A stretch of 22,887 nucleotides of DNA, from NCBI GenBank assembly GCA_035555315.1, contig DATMGU010000093.1, positions 1-22,887 on the forward strand. The letters run 5' to 3'. This document shows, piece by piece, positions 1 through 8,349 of this stretch. Source of the stretch: DATMGU01 sp035555315. Lineage in GTDB: Bacteria > Pseudomonadota > Alphaproteobacteria > ATCC43930 > CGMCC-115725. The position numbers were made by a program, and so were the translations under genes. Numbering within the stretch: position 1 is the first letter of the stretch; each line of letters starts with the position of its first letter. A model generated the notes under the pieces. That model was not told where the DNA came from. It worked only from the letters and a program-made list of their open reading frames with translations, and searched no databases.

Positions 1-1044
1 CTGGCCGTCGATGATTTCAAAAAGGAGGCTGGCCCGCTCAAGGTCGAAATCCTGTACGGCGACCATCAAAACAAGCCCGACATCGGCTCGAACATCGTGC
101 GGCAATGGGTCGATCAGGACGGTGTCGCCGCCGTGGCCGACGCGGTCAATTCCGGCGTCGGTCTGGCGGTCAACCAGATCATGCACGACAAGAACCGCAC
201 CTTCGTCGCGACCAATGTCGGTACCTCCGACCTCACCGGCAAATTCTGTCAGCCGACCACGGTGCAGTGGAACATGGATACCTGGGCGATGGGCAACGCC
301 GCCGCCCACGCCAGCGTCAAGGAAGGCCAGACCAGCTGGTATTTTATCTCGTTCGACTATGCGCTGGGCCAGGCGCTGCAGCGGGACTCGACGGCGGCGC
401 TGGAAAAGCTCGGCGGCAAGGTGCTGGGCTCGGTCAAGCATCCGCTGGGGACCACCGATTTCAGCTCCTATCTGCTCCAGGCGCAGGCATCCGGCGCCAA
501 GGTCGTCGCCTTCGCCGATACCGGCGGCGATCTCGTGACCGGCGTTAAGCAATCCGCCGAGTTCGGCGTCACGCCGAAGCAGACGCTGGTCGGGCTGTTC
601 ACCCAGATCACCGATGTCGACGCGCTGGGCCTCGAGGCGGCCCAGGGGCTGATTGTCACGGAATCCTTCTATTGGGATTTGAACCCCGCGACCCGAGCCT
701 TCGCGGCCCGCTTTGCCCCGCGCATGGGGGGCCGGATGCCGACCGCGAACCAGGCGGCGGTCTATTCCTCGGTGCTGGCCTATCTGCGCGCGGTGAAGGC
801 GGCCGACACGATCGAGGGCGACAAGGTGGTGGCAAAGCTGCGCGAGGCGCCGGTCGACGACGCCTTGTTCGGCCGCACCACGGTGCGGAGCGACGGCCGG
901 GCGGTGCACGCCATGTATGTCTTCCGGGTCAAGAAGCCGGCTGCCTCGAAGGGCCGCTGGGATGATTACGAGCTCCTGACGACCATCCCCGCCGAGGAGG
1001 CGTTCCGCCCGCTCGCCGAAGGCGGCTGCCCGCTGGTTCACTGA
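1..1044 (+). CDS. ABC transporter substrate-binding protein, branched-chain amino acid (LivK) type, 5' partial
   Basis: The frame is open from base 1 to a TGA at 1042-1044, giving 347 residues without a start. Family members usually have about 380-420 residues, so the signal peptide and first strand are probably missing. The visible part fits a type I periplasmic binding fold: an early segment ending in GDHQNKPDIG, a DGVAAVADAVNSGVGLAV block, then the second-lobe start SWYFISFDYALGQ and later GLIVTESFYWDLNP. The C-terminal MYVFRVKKP and WDDYELL segment is also common in this family. It should bind a small amide, amino acid or organic acid in the periplasm for a Liv-type permease, which is not in view and may lie upstream. 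The ligand cannot be inferred. A 7-bp hairpin follows the stop at once. Confidence 0.9.
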   Translation: MAVDDFKKEAGPLKVEILYGDHQNKPDIGSNIVRQWVDQDGVAAVADAVNSGVGLAVNQIMHDKNRTFVATNVGTSDLTGKFCQPTTVQWNMDTWAMGNAAAHASVKEGQTSWYFISFDYALGQALQRDSTAALEKLGGKVLGSVKHPLGTTDFSSYLLQAQASGAKVVAFADTGGDLVTGVKQSAEFGVTPKQTLVGLFTQITDVDALGLEAAQGLIVTESFYWDLNPATRAFAARFAPRMGGRMPTANQAAVYSSVLAYLRAVKAADTIEGDKVVAKLREAPVDDALFGRTTVRSDGRAVHAMYVFRVKKPAASKGRWDDYELLTTIPAEEAFRPLAEGGCPLVH

Positions 1045-1046
1045 AA

Positions 1047-1071
1047 CGGCCGCTGTACAAGGTTGCGGCCG
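1047..1071 (+). other. Stem-loop just after the binding-protein stop codon
   Basis: CGGCCGC at 1047-1053 pairs with GCGGCCG at 1065-1071 across an 11-base loop, three bases after the stop codon. There is no T-run behind it, so it is at best a weak terminator or an mRNA 3'-end stabiliser. A second loose stem, CCTGCCG at 1080-1086 with CGGCAGG at 1103-1109, follows. Confidence 0.35.
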
Positions 1072-1163
1072 GCGCAGAACCTGCCGCGACACCGGTTCCG
1101 CTCGGCAGGCGATCCTGTGAAAGCCATAAAGATCGGCAGCATCTTTTGGCGGGACATCCGATA

Positions 1164-1195
1164 ATGGGCGATGCCGGTGCCCCGGCATCGCCCAT
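1164..1195 (+). other. Perfect 14-bp stem-loop directly upstream of the HAD gene ribosome binding site
   Basis: The arm at 1164-1177 (ATGGGCGATGCCGG) is the exact reverse complement of 1182-1195, with a four-base TGCC loop. It ends four bases before the GGAG at 1199-1202 that serves the ATG at 1209. No T-tract follows on either strand, so a classical intrinsic terminator is unlikely. The position suggests an mRNA-stability element, a translation-controlling hairpin, or a protein-binding palindrome. Confidence 0.6.
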
Positions 1196-1208
1196 GATGG
1201 AGTTCCCC

Positions 1209-1937
1209 ATGCGACTGACCGATTTCAAGGTTCTGACCTTTGACTGCTACGGCACCTTGATCGATTGGGAGACCGGTATCTTCACGGCACTCCAGCCGCT
1301 GCTCGCCCAGGCGGGCGTGACGCTGCCGAAGGATAAGGTGCTGGAGATCTTCGCCCAGCATGAAAGCGCGCAGCAGACCGAAACCCCGGCGATGCTTTAC
1401 CCGGACCTGCTGGCGATGGTGCATGGCCAGCTGGCGACGTTGTGGGGGGTGACGGTGCGCGATGAGGCGAACCGGCTCTTCGGTCAATCGATCCCGGAAT
1501 GGCCGGCCTTCGTCGATTCGGCGGCCTCGCTGCAATACCTCAAGAAGTACTACAAGCTGGTCATCCTCTCGAATGTCGATCGCGTCAGCTTCAAGGCCAG
1601 CAACGTCCGGCTGCAGGTCGAGTTCGACGCGATCCATACCGCCCAGGACATCGGATCCTACAAGCCGGATCCGCGCAATTTCGACTATCTGCTGGCCCGG
1701 CTGGGCGAGCAGGGGCTGGCGAAAACCGATATCCTGCACACAGCGCAGAGCCTGTTTCACGATCACGGGCCGGCCAACCGGGCCGGCCTCGCCTCGGCAT
1801 GGATCGATCGGCGCTACGCGGCGGGCGGCTGGGGCGCCACCATGCCGCCGCCGAAGGAGATCAAGCTGGATTTCCACTTCAACAGCATGAACGATCTGGT
1901 GCGCGCCCATCAGGACGAGTTGCGCGCCGCGACCTGA
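1209..1937 (+). CDS. HAD-superfamily hydrolase, haloacid dehalogenase type II-like
   Basis: This is a 242-residue cytosolic hydrolase of the HAD fold. Motif I is FDCYGTL, with nucleophile D12. Motif II is LSNVD (S121, N122), motif III is the lysine of SYKPD (K152), and motif IV is the acidic HTAQSLFHDH region (H184-D185-H186). In true L-2-haloacid dehalogenases motif IV has an SNxxD-type sequence, which is absent, so dehalogenation is doubtful and a phosphatase or other hydrolase of unknown substrate is more likely. I chose ATG 1209 because GGAG lies six bases upstream; an in-frame ATG at 1146 would put the 14-bp hairpin inside the coding region. The AsnC/Lrp gene follows after 29 bases and is probably co-transcribed. 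Confidence 0.85.
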   Translation: MRLTDFKVLTFDCYGTLIDWETGIFTALQPLLAQAGVTLPKDKVLEIFAQHESAQQTETPAMLYPDLLAMVHGQLATLWGVTVRDEANRLFGQSIPEWPAFVDSAASLQYLKKYYKLVILSNVDRVSFKASNVRLQVEFDAIHTAQDIGSYKPDPRNFDYLLARLGEQGLAKTDILHTAQSLFHDHGPANRAGLASAWIDRRYAAGGWGATMPPPKEIKLDFHFNSMNDLVRAHQDELRAAT

Positions 1938-1966
1938 GAGACTTCTCTAAATCGTTCCCCCACCGG

Positions 1967-2458
1967 ATGACCATGACCAAGCTCGACCCGATCGATCTCG
2001 CCATCCTGGTGCAGCTTCAGCGGAACGGCCGGATCAGCAATGTCGAGCTGGCCCAGGCGGTCGGGCTGTCCGCCAGCCCTTGCCTGCAGCGTGTGAAACG
2101 CCTGGAAGCCGCCGGCTATATCGCGGGCTACGGCGCGCGCATCAGTCCCACCAAGTTGCTCGACACGGTGACGGTGTTCACCGAGATGACGCTCCACGGC
2201 CACCGGCGCGAGGATTTCGTCAAATTCGAGGCGAGCATCCGTCAGATCGACGAGGTGATGGAATGCCATCTGGTCAGCGGCGGCTATGACTACCTGGTGA
2301 AATTCGTGACGCGTGGGATCGGGCATTACCAATCCATCGTCGAAGGGTTGCTCGACCGGCAGATCGGCATCGACAAATATTTCAGCTACATCGTGATCAA
2401 GTCGCCGCTGATCCGAACCGAGCTTCCGCTGAAAACCTTGCTGCGGCCGGCGCCCTAG
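1967..2458 (+). CDS. AsnC/Lrp-family transcriptional regulator
   Basis: This 163-residue protein has the length and layout of an Lrp/AsnC regulator. An N-terminal winged helix-turn-helix (about residues 5-55, NVELAQAVGLSASPCLQRVK then LEAAGYI) is followed by the RAM ligand-binding domain (about 70-145), including the typical VMECHLVSGGYDYLVKF strand pair. Such proteins form dimers or octamers and sense amino acids or related small molecules, often controlling adjacent transport and catabolic genes. It lies 29 bases after the HAD gene and 105 bases before the gamma-glutamyltransferase gene, so it is a plausible local regulator. The start is at MTMTK; no strong Shine-Dalgarno is visible, suggesting translational coupling. 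A second ATG lies two codons in. Confidence 0.92.
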   Translation: MTMTKLDPIDLAILVQLQRNGRISNVELAQAVGLSASPCLQRVKRLEAAGYIAGYGARISPTKLLDTVTVFTEMTLHGHRREDFVKFEASIRQIDEVMECHLVSGGYDYLVKFVTRGIGHYQSIVEGLLDRQIGIDKYFSYIVIKSPLIRTELPLKTLLRPAP

Positions 2459-2470
2459 CCGCACTTTTCT

Positions 2471-2500
2471 CGGCGTCACGGCGGGCGGCGTCACGGCGGT
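2471..2500 (+). repeat. 15-bp tandem duplication between the Lrp and gamma-glutamyltransferase genes
   Basis: CGGCGTCACGGCGGG at 2471-2485 is repeated at 2486-2500 with one change in the last base. It starts 13 bases after the regulator stop codon. No function is evident. Confidence 0.6.
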
Positions 2501-2563
2501 TGGTCGCGAAAACCCGGTATGGCAAGGTGGCCCGGTCATTTGCCATAGGACGAAGGATCGCGC

Positions 2564-4282
2564 GTGAGCATGGGGAGTTGGAGAGAGCGGTCGCCGGTCG
2601 ATTTCACCTGCGAAAAACAGCCCGCGACGGGCAGCCGCGGCATGGTGGTGACCAATCACCCGCTGGCGTCGCTCGCCGGTGCCGAATTGCTGGCGGCCGG
2701 CGGCAACGCGATCGATGCCGCGATCGGTGCCTTGTTCACGCTCACCGTGGTCGAGCCGATGAGTGTCGGCTTGTTCGGCGGCGGGTTATCGCATCTTCGG
2801 CTGCCTGACGGCCGGCATCTGGTGCTGGATGGGCTCAGTACCGCCCCTGGGCTGACGCGGCCGGACATCTATGAAACCGTTTCCGACGTCTATCCGGATT
2901 ATATGCAGACGGTCGGGCGGCGGAATGCGCTGGGCGCCACCGCGGTGGGCGTGCCCGGCAATTTGCTGGCGTGGAGCGAGGCGCTGCGCCGGTTCGGCCG
3001 CTTGCCGCTGGCCGATGTGATCAAGCCGGCGATCCACCGGGCCGAGGAGGGCTTTCGGGTCACCCCGTATCTGGCGGACGCCTTGCCGGAGGCGGCGGCC
3101 GATCTGGTACTGGATGACGAGATGTCCCGCCTCTACCTGCCGGGTGGGGTGCCGCTCAAGGCGGGCGACTGGCTGGTCCAGACCGATTATGCCCGGACCT
3201 TGCGGCAGATCGCCAGCGAGGGGCCGGACACGCTTTATGGCGGGTCGCTGGGCGCCGCCGTCGCCGAGGACATCGGTCGGCGCGGCGGCTGGCTCAGCCT
3301 CGACGATCTCGTCGGATACCGGGTGGTTGAGCGGGAGGTGATCCGCGGCCACTATCGCGGCTTCGAGATCCTGGGGCCGCCGCCGCCCGCTTCCGCCGGC
3401 GTGCATATCGCCCAAATGCTGAACATCCTCGAAGGCTTCGATGTCGCCGGGATGGGCTTCGGTTCGGCCGAGACGCTGCATCTTTTGGCCGAGGTGCTGA
3501 AGATCGCCTTCGCCGACCGGGCAGCCTCGACCGGCGATCCGGCGTTCTTCGACGTGCCGGTCGATCGGCTGATCGCCAAGGAATACGCGGCCGAACGGCG
3601 CGCAGCATTCGATCCGGCGCGCGCGCGGACCTGGTCCGCCGGCGTCTCGGCGCCGCAATCCGCCCATACCACCCACGTGACGGTGGCCGATCGCGAGGGC
3701 CATGTGGTGGCGGCGACGCACACCATCAACAGCCTGTTCGGCGCGCGCATCATGGTGCGGGGCACCGGCATGATCGCGAATAATTACATGAGCAATTTCG
3801 ATCCGCATCCGGGCAAGGTGCTGTCGGTCGCACCGGGCAAGCGGGTGCCGACCTCGATGGCGCCGATGATGGTGCTGCGCGACGGTCAGCCGCGCTATGC
3901 GCTGGGCCTGCCCGGCGGCTTGCGCATCTTCCCCTCCGCCTTTCAGGCCATCATCAACCTGCTCGATCACGGCATGTCGCTGCAGGAAGCGGTCGAGGCG
4001 CCGCGCCTATGGACCCAGGGCCAGGATGTCGAGGTCGAAGCCGAGTTCACGGCATCGGCCTTGCAGAGCTTGGAGCGGCTCGGCCACAGGATCGCGCTGT
4101 TGCCGCATGTCGGCGGCGGCATGAACGCCATCGAGATCAACTCCGATCGTACGATGACCGGTGCGGCGTGCTGGCGCGCGGATGGTTTCGCGATCGGTGT
4201 CGGTGGCGGGAATGCCCGCGCCAATGCGCGGTTCTGGCCGGACCGGGTGCCGCCCGAGGCGCATATCAAACGAGGTGGATAA
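2564..4282 (+). CDS. Gamma-glutamyltransferase-like Ntn hydrolase, no signal peptide
   Basis: This 572-residue protein is a gamma-glutamyltranspeptidase-family proenzyme, normally cleaved autocatalytically into two subunits. The N-terminal NHPLASLAGAELLAAGGNAIDAAIGA block and the VEPMSVGLFGGG loop mark the large subunit. TTH at about 369-371 followed by VTVADREGHVVAATHTIN is the expected processing site and the start of the small subunit; T369 would be the nucleophile. Later landmarks are ANNYMSNFDP, the PTSMAPMMV region, and LGLPGGLRIF in place of the usual GSPGGSRI. There is no secretion signal, so it is probably a cytosolic YwrD-like enzyme acting on gamma-glutamyl amides rather than a periplasmic glutathione-scavenging Ggt. 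The GTG at 2564 is chosen because GAAGGA lies six bases upstream; ATG 2570 is the alternative. Its stop is six bases before the next gene. Confidence 0.9.
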   Translation: MSMGSWRERSPVDFTCEKQPATGSRGMVVTNHPLASLAGAELLAAGGNAIDAAIGALFTLTVVEPMSVGLFGGGLSHLRLPDGRHLVLDGLSTAPGLTRPDIYETVSDVYPDYMQTVGRRNALGATAVGVPGNLLAWSEALRRFGRLPLADVIKPAIHRAEEGFRVTPYLADALPEAAADLVLDDEMSRLYLPGGVPLKAGDWLVQTDYARTLRQIASEGPDTLYGGSLGAAVAEDIGRRGGWLSLDDLVGYRVVEREVIRGHYRGFEILGPPPPASAGVHIAQMLNILEGFDVAGMGFGSAETLHLLAEVLKIAFADRAASTGDPAFFDVPVDRLIAKEYAAERRAAFDPARARTWSAGVSAPQSAHTTHVTVADREGHVVAATHTINSLFGARIMVRGTGMIANNYMSNFDPHPGKVLSVAPGKRVPTSMAPMMVLRDGQPRYALGLPGGLRIFPSAFQAIINLLDHGMSLQEAVEAPRLWTQGQDVEVEAEFTASALQSLERLGHRIALLPHVGGGMNAIEINSDRTMTGAACWRADGFAIGVGGGNARANARFWPDRVPPEAHIKRGG

Positions 4283-4288
4283 GCAATC

Positions 4289-5263
4289 GTGATGACCGAA
4301 CAGATCGTCTTTCTCGACCCGATTACCGACCGTGTCGCCGGTAAGGTTCAGGCGCTGCTACCGCCGGGCTTCGCGATCAAGGTCGCCACGGAGCGCAACG
4401 TCGACCACCACAAGGCGCTGATCAGCGATGCCGATTACGCGATCTCCGCCGATATCGCGGTCAGCGAGGACGTGTTCCGCGCCGCGAAGAAGCTGAAGCT
4501 GTTGCACAAATGGGGTGTCGGCATCGATAATTTCGATCTCGACGCCGCCCGCGCGCTCAACATCAAGGTCGCACGCACCACCGGCAGCAACGCCGTGCCG
4601 GTCGCCGAATTCGCGATCGGTCTGATGATCGCGACCCAGCGCCGGATCGCCAAGGGTCATTTCCATCTGCGGCAGGGGGGCCATTGGCTGAAGGGCGAGA
4701 TCAGCAGCGAGAGCTTCATGCTGTCGGGCAAAACGGTCGGCATCGTCGGTTTCGGCGCCATCGGCCAGAACGTCGCGCGGATGCTGGCCGGCTTCGGCTG
4801 CCGTATCCTGTATTACAAACCGACCCGTCTCGACCCGGCGGCCGAGGTCGCGCTGCGGGCCGAGTATTGCGACCTCGGCACGCTGCTGGCGGCGGCCGAT
4901 GTCGTTTCGCTGCACTGCCCGCTGACGCCGCATACCAGGGGGATGATCGGCCGCGCCGAACTTCAGACGATGAAGAACAGCGCGATCCTGGTCAATGTCG
5001 CGCGCGGTGGCGTGGTCATCGAGGAGGATCTGATCTGGGCGCTGCGGACCGGCGAGATCCGCGCGGCCGCGACCGATGTGTTCGATGTCGAGCCGACCCC
5101 GGCCGACAATCCCCTGCTGCACATGGACAATGTGGTCGTCACACCACATTGCGCGGCCCTGGCGGTCGATAATTTCGACCAGACCGTGCTGCAGATGCTG
5201 CACAACATTACCTGCGTCGCCGAAGGAAGGCCGATCCCGGAAAAGGATGTGGTGGTCGGGTAG
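4289..5263 (+). CDS. D-isomer-specific 2-hydroxyacid dehydrogenase
   Basis: This 324-residue oxidoreductase interconverts a D-2-hydroxyacid and its 2-oxoacid. The Rossmann loop is GFGAIG (154-159), and the catalytic trio is R239 (NVARGG), E268 (DVFDVEP) and H287 (TPHCAA). The N-terminal catalytic-domain signature LLHKWGVGIDNFDLDAA and the VPVAEFAIGLMIA helix are also present. The stretch after the second strand reads YYKPTR, without the usual NAD-selecting aspartate, so NADP(H) use is possible. The GTG at 4289 fits a GAGGTGG ribosome site inside the preceding gene's 3' end; ATG 4292 is the alternative. It forms a two-gene unit with the gamma-glutamyltransferase. Phosphoglycerate dehydrogenase is a related possibility, but there is no ACT domain. 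Confidence 0.92.
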   Translation: MMTEQIVFLDPITDRVAGKVQALLPPGFAIKVATERNVDHHKALISDADYAISADIAVSEDVFRAAKKLKLLHKWGVGIDNFDLDAARALNIKVARTTGSNAVPVAEFAIGLMIATQRRIAKGHFHLRQGGHWLKGEISSESFMLSGKTVGIVGFGAIGQNVARMLAGFGCRILYYKPTRLDPAAEVALRAEYCDLGTLLAAADVVSLHCPLTPHTRGMIGRAELQTMKNSAILVNVARGGVVIEEDLIWALRTGEIRAAATDVFDVEPTPADNPLLHMDNVVVTPHCAALAVDNFDQTVLQMLHNITCVAEGRPIPEKDVVVG

Positions 5264-5274
5264 CCGCCGGCTAC
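5260..5274. terminator. Short palindrome spanning both convergent stop codons
   Basis: GTAGCC at 5260-5265 and GGCTAC at 5269-5274 pair around a GCC loop. The left arm holds the TAG of the dehydrogenase gene and the right arm holds the TAG (CTA on the plus strand) of the minus-strand permease. With only seven bases between the two coding ends, it may act as a minimal bidirectional transcription stop. The stem is short and lacks T-tracts, so this is tentative. Confidence 0.3.
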
Positions 5275-6047
5275 TTGAACACCTTGGAAAAGCCGACGAG
5301 CCGATCGACCAGCAGGACGACCAGCACCGTGAACGCGATCAGCGCCACGGCGAGGGCCGCGATCAGGGGATCGGCGCGGGTCTCCGCGTAGTGGAAGAGG
5401 GCGATCGGCAGGGTGGTGAGCCGCGGCCCGGCCAGGAACAGCGTGATCACCGTCTCGTCGAAGCTGATCAGGAAGGCCAGCGCCGCCGCTGCCAGGGCCC
5501 CGGGGGCGGCGAGCGGCAGGGTGATGAAGCAGAATACCCGTAAGGGCGATGCGCCCAGCGTCGTCGCCGCGGCCTCCACCTCGGCCGGCAAACTCGCCAG
5601 TGAGGCGGTCATGACGCGTACCACGAAGGGCAGCACCACGACCAGATGGGCGAGGGCCAGCCCGCTCCAGGTCGCCACCAGATGCAGCGGCTGCAACGTC
5701 ATCAACAGGCCGAGGCCGATGACCAGCGTCGGCAGCAGCATCGGCGACAGGATGAACAGGCTGACCGTCTCCGGCACCAACCGCCGGGAAATGGCGAGCG
5801 CCGCCGGAACGCCGGCCAACAGGGCGATCACCGTGACGATCGCCGCCAGGGTGGCGCTGACCTGCGTCGCCAGCAGGATCGGCCCATTGGCGGCGAGGGC
5901 CCCATACCAGTGGAACGACCAGCCGGATGGCGGAAAGGTCAGATACCGATCCGCCGAGAAGCTCATCACCGACACCAGCACCAGCGGCGACAGCAGAAAA
6001 CCATAGCCGAGCCAGGCCAGACCGCGCGTGACGATGCCGTTTTTCAT
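5271..6047 (-). CDS. ABC transporter permease, spermidine/putrescine PotC type
   Basis: This is a 258-residue inner-membrane permease with about six hydrophobic spans. It carries the EAA loop that contacts the ATPase: EAAATTLGASPLRVFCFITLP at about two-thirds of the length. The N-terminal helix GYGFLLSPLVLVSVMSFS and the FPPSGWSFHWYGAL segment are characteristic of PotC/PotI-type permeases. I start at MKNGIV (6047); an upstream in-frame ATG would add 44 residues of non-membrane, proline- and cysteine-rich sequence unlike the family. No good ribosome site is visible. It should be the last gene of the importer operon, yet it is separated from the partner permease gene by 361 bases, which is unusual for this transporter type. 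Confidence 0.9.
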   Translation of the reverse strand: MKNGIVTRGLAWLGYGFLLSPLVLVSVMSFSADRYLTFPPSGWSFHWYGALAANGPILLATQVSATLAAIVTVIALLAGVPAALAISRRLVPETVSLFILSPMLLPTLVIGLGLLMTLQPLHLVATWSGLALAHLVVVLPFVVRVMTASLASLPAEVEAAATTLGASPLRVFCFITLPLAAPGALAAAALAFLISFDETVITLFLAGPRLTTLPIALFHYAETRADPLIAALAVALIAFTVLVVLLVDRLVGFSKVFK

Positions 6048-6060
6048 GGGGACGCCGGCT

Positions 6061-6240
6061 TCATGGAGGTAAATCTCCGCCGCCGGAGGCCTGGGCACAT
6101 GGCATGGGCAGCTCGTTCGGACTACCCCATGACAGAACCCACCGGACCACTTCGTCATGTGCGACAACTCGGCCCGCATCGGCGGCGCGGATGCCTTCGT
6201 CGATCGCCGCCAGTTGCCATTGCACGGAGGTTTTGACTGC
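6061..6240 (-). pseudogene. Possible remnant of a small ribbon-helix-helix-type antitoxin gene (C-terminal part)
   Basis: The minus-strand frame reads VQWQLAAIDEGIRAADAGRV followed by VAHDEVVRWVLSWGSPNELPMP. This resembles the C-terminal tail of small CopG-type addiction-module antitoxins, in which an (A/I)xEGxxxADAGxxVxHxEV helix is followed by a W-(x)-SWG motif. The family's N-terminal DNA-binding strand and a start codon are absent: upstream the frame runs into the hairpin sequence at 6260-6288. No toxin gene is adjacent. The assignment rests on motif memory only; a fortuitous open frame cannot be excluded. Confidence 0.35.
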
Positions 6241-6259
6241 TGTGTGGAGTGCTAATCCG

Positions 6260-6288
6260 CCCCTCTCCGCCGCGCCGGCGGAGAGGGG
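6260..6288. other. Perfect 12-bp GC-rich stem-loop between permease genes
   Basis: CCCCTCTCCGCC (6260-6271) is the exact reverse complement of 6277-6288, with the loop GCGCC. It lies 121 bases past the stop of the upstream permease gene on the minus strand. No T-run follows on either strand. It could be a REP-type palindrome, or it could attenuate transcription into the downstream permease gene. Confidence 0.6.
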
Positions 6289-6408
6289 CAGGTCGGTGAT
6301 GTCGCTGGCCGGATCCATCTCGTCAAATCCCCTGTGCGGAATTACTAGTTGCCATGGTGGTACATGCGGATCGAGCCTATTTGGCAAGAACTCATCCCAC
6401 CCCCTATC

Positions 6409-7245
6409 CTATCCTGCCAACCGCTTCGACACGGCGCCCTGGGCGATGAAGATCAGCAGCAGCAGGACCAGGGAGTAGACCGACAAAGCCGCCGCGGCCG
6501 GCCAGTCGAGCGTCTGGGTCGCGGCGTCGTAGATTTCGGTCGCCAGCACGAAGACGCGGCCGCCACCCATCAAATGCGGCGTGATGAACGCCGACACCGA
6601 CAGCACGAAGCCGAGGCTCCAGGCGGCGGTGACGGCGGGCAAGGTCAGCGGGAAGGTCACCAGCCAGAACCGGTGAAGCGGTGCCGCCCCCAGGGTCGCG
6701 GCCGCTTCTTCGAGGCGCTGGTCCAAGCGGCCGAAGCCGGCCAGCAGGGTCAGCACCGTATAGGGCATGACGCTTTCGGTGAGGCCGATCCAGACGCCGG
6801 TCCAATTGTTGAACAAGTGCTGGCGTGGCAGCCAGAGCAAGCCGAGCAAGGCATTCACCAGCCCGCCATCGCCGAGGATGGTCAGCCAGCCGATCACCCG
6901 CGCGGTGCCGGACACCAGCAAGGGGGCGATCGCCGCCACCGCCAGCAGGGTGCGAAACCGGCTCTGGGTGCGGAACAGGAACAGTGTCATCGGATAGGCC
7001 AGCAGCACGGCGATGCTCGCCGTCCCGGCGGACATGACCAAGCTGTCGCGGGTCAACTGCCAGGTGAAGGGGTCGGCTGCCAGCCGACCATAGGTCGCGA
7101 CGGACAGCGCCGGGATCAGCACGCCCGTATCGCTCGTCTGATTGAGGCTCATCCGGGCCAGCAGCAGCATCGGCCAGACGAACGCCGCCGCCAGGATGGC
7201 AAAGGCCGGCAGGCACAGCAGCCAGCCGGCGCGGCGCGAGGTCAT
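6409..7245 (-). CDS. ABC transporter permease, spermidine/putrescine PotB type
   Basis: This 278-residue inner-membrane permease has about six hydrophobic spans, beginning with WLLCLPAFAILAAAFVWPML. The cytoplasmic EAA loop is EEAAATLGAAPLHRFWLVTFP. The WPMLLLARMSL entry and the long periplasmic segment naming a YGRLAADPFTWQL stretch are typical of PotB/PotH-class proteins. The start is MTSRRAG at 7245, 13 bases after the ATPase stop, which fits an operon. A longer in-frame open stretch reaching 7458 lies inside the ATPase gene and is arginine/proline-rich, so I excluded it. It should pair with the PotC-type permease at 5271-6047 to form the channel. Confidence 0.92.
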   Translation of the reverse strand: MTSRRAGWLLCLPAFAILAAAFVWPMLLLARMSLNQTSDTGVLIPALSVATYGRLAADPFTWQLTRDSLVMSAGTASIAVLLAYPMTLFLFRTQSRFRTLLAVAAIAPLLVSGTARVIGWLTILGDGGLVNALLGLLWLPRQHLFNNWTGVWIGLTESVMPYTVLTLLAGFGRLDQRLEEAAATLGAAPLHRFWLVTFPLTLPAVTAAWSLGFVLSVSAFITPHLMGGGRVFVLATEIYDAATQTLDWPAAAALSVYSLVLLLLIFIAQGAVSKRLAG

Positions 7246-7258
7246 TCCGAGGGTTCGG

Positions 7259-8308
<1,050 letters not shown>

Positions 8309-8349
8309 GCGTGGTGGAATGCCGTGACCGGGCTTGTTCCCCGCGGCAT

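Larger units (their letters stand above)
6048..6408. other. 361-base gap between the two permease genes
   Basis: No intact gene is visible here. It contains an apparent antitoxin-gene remnant (about 6061-6240, minus strand) and a perfect 12-bp hairpin at 6260-6288. The remaining about 120 bases next to the upstream permease gene have no recognisable feature. An in-frame minus-strand open frame runs through the hairpin into the remnant, so this may be a repeat element that landed in or beside an old antitoxin gene. Confidence 0.5.

Noticed and set aside
2786..3970. Long open minus-strand frame opposite the gamma-glutamyltransferase gene
   Set aside because: Compositionally biased shadow without recognisable motifs.
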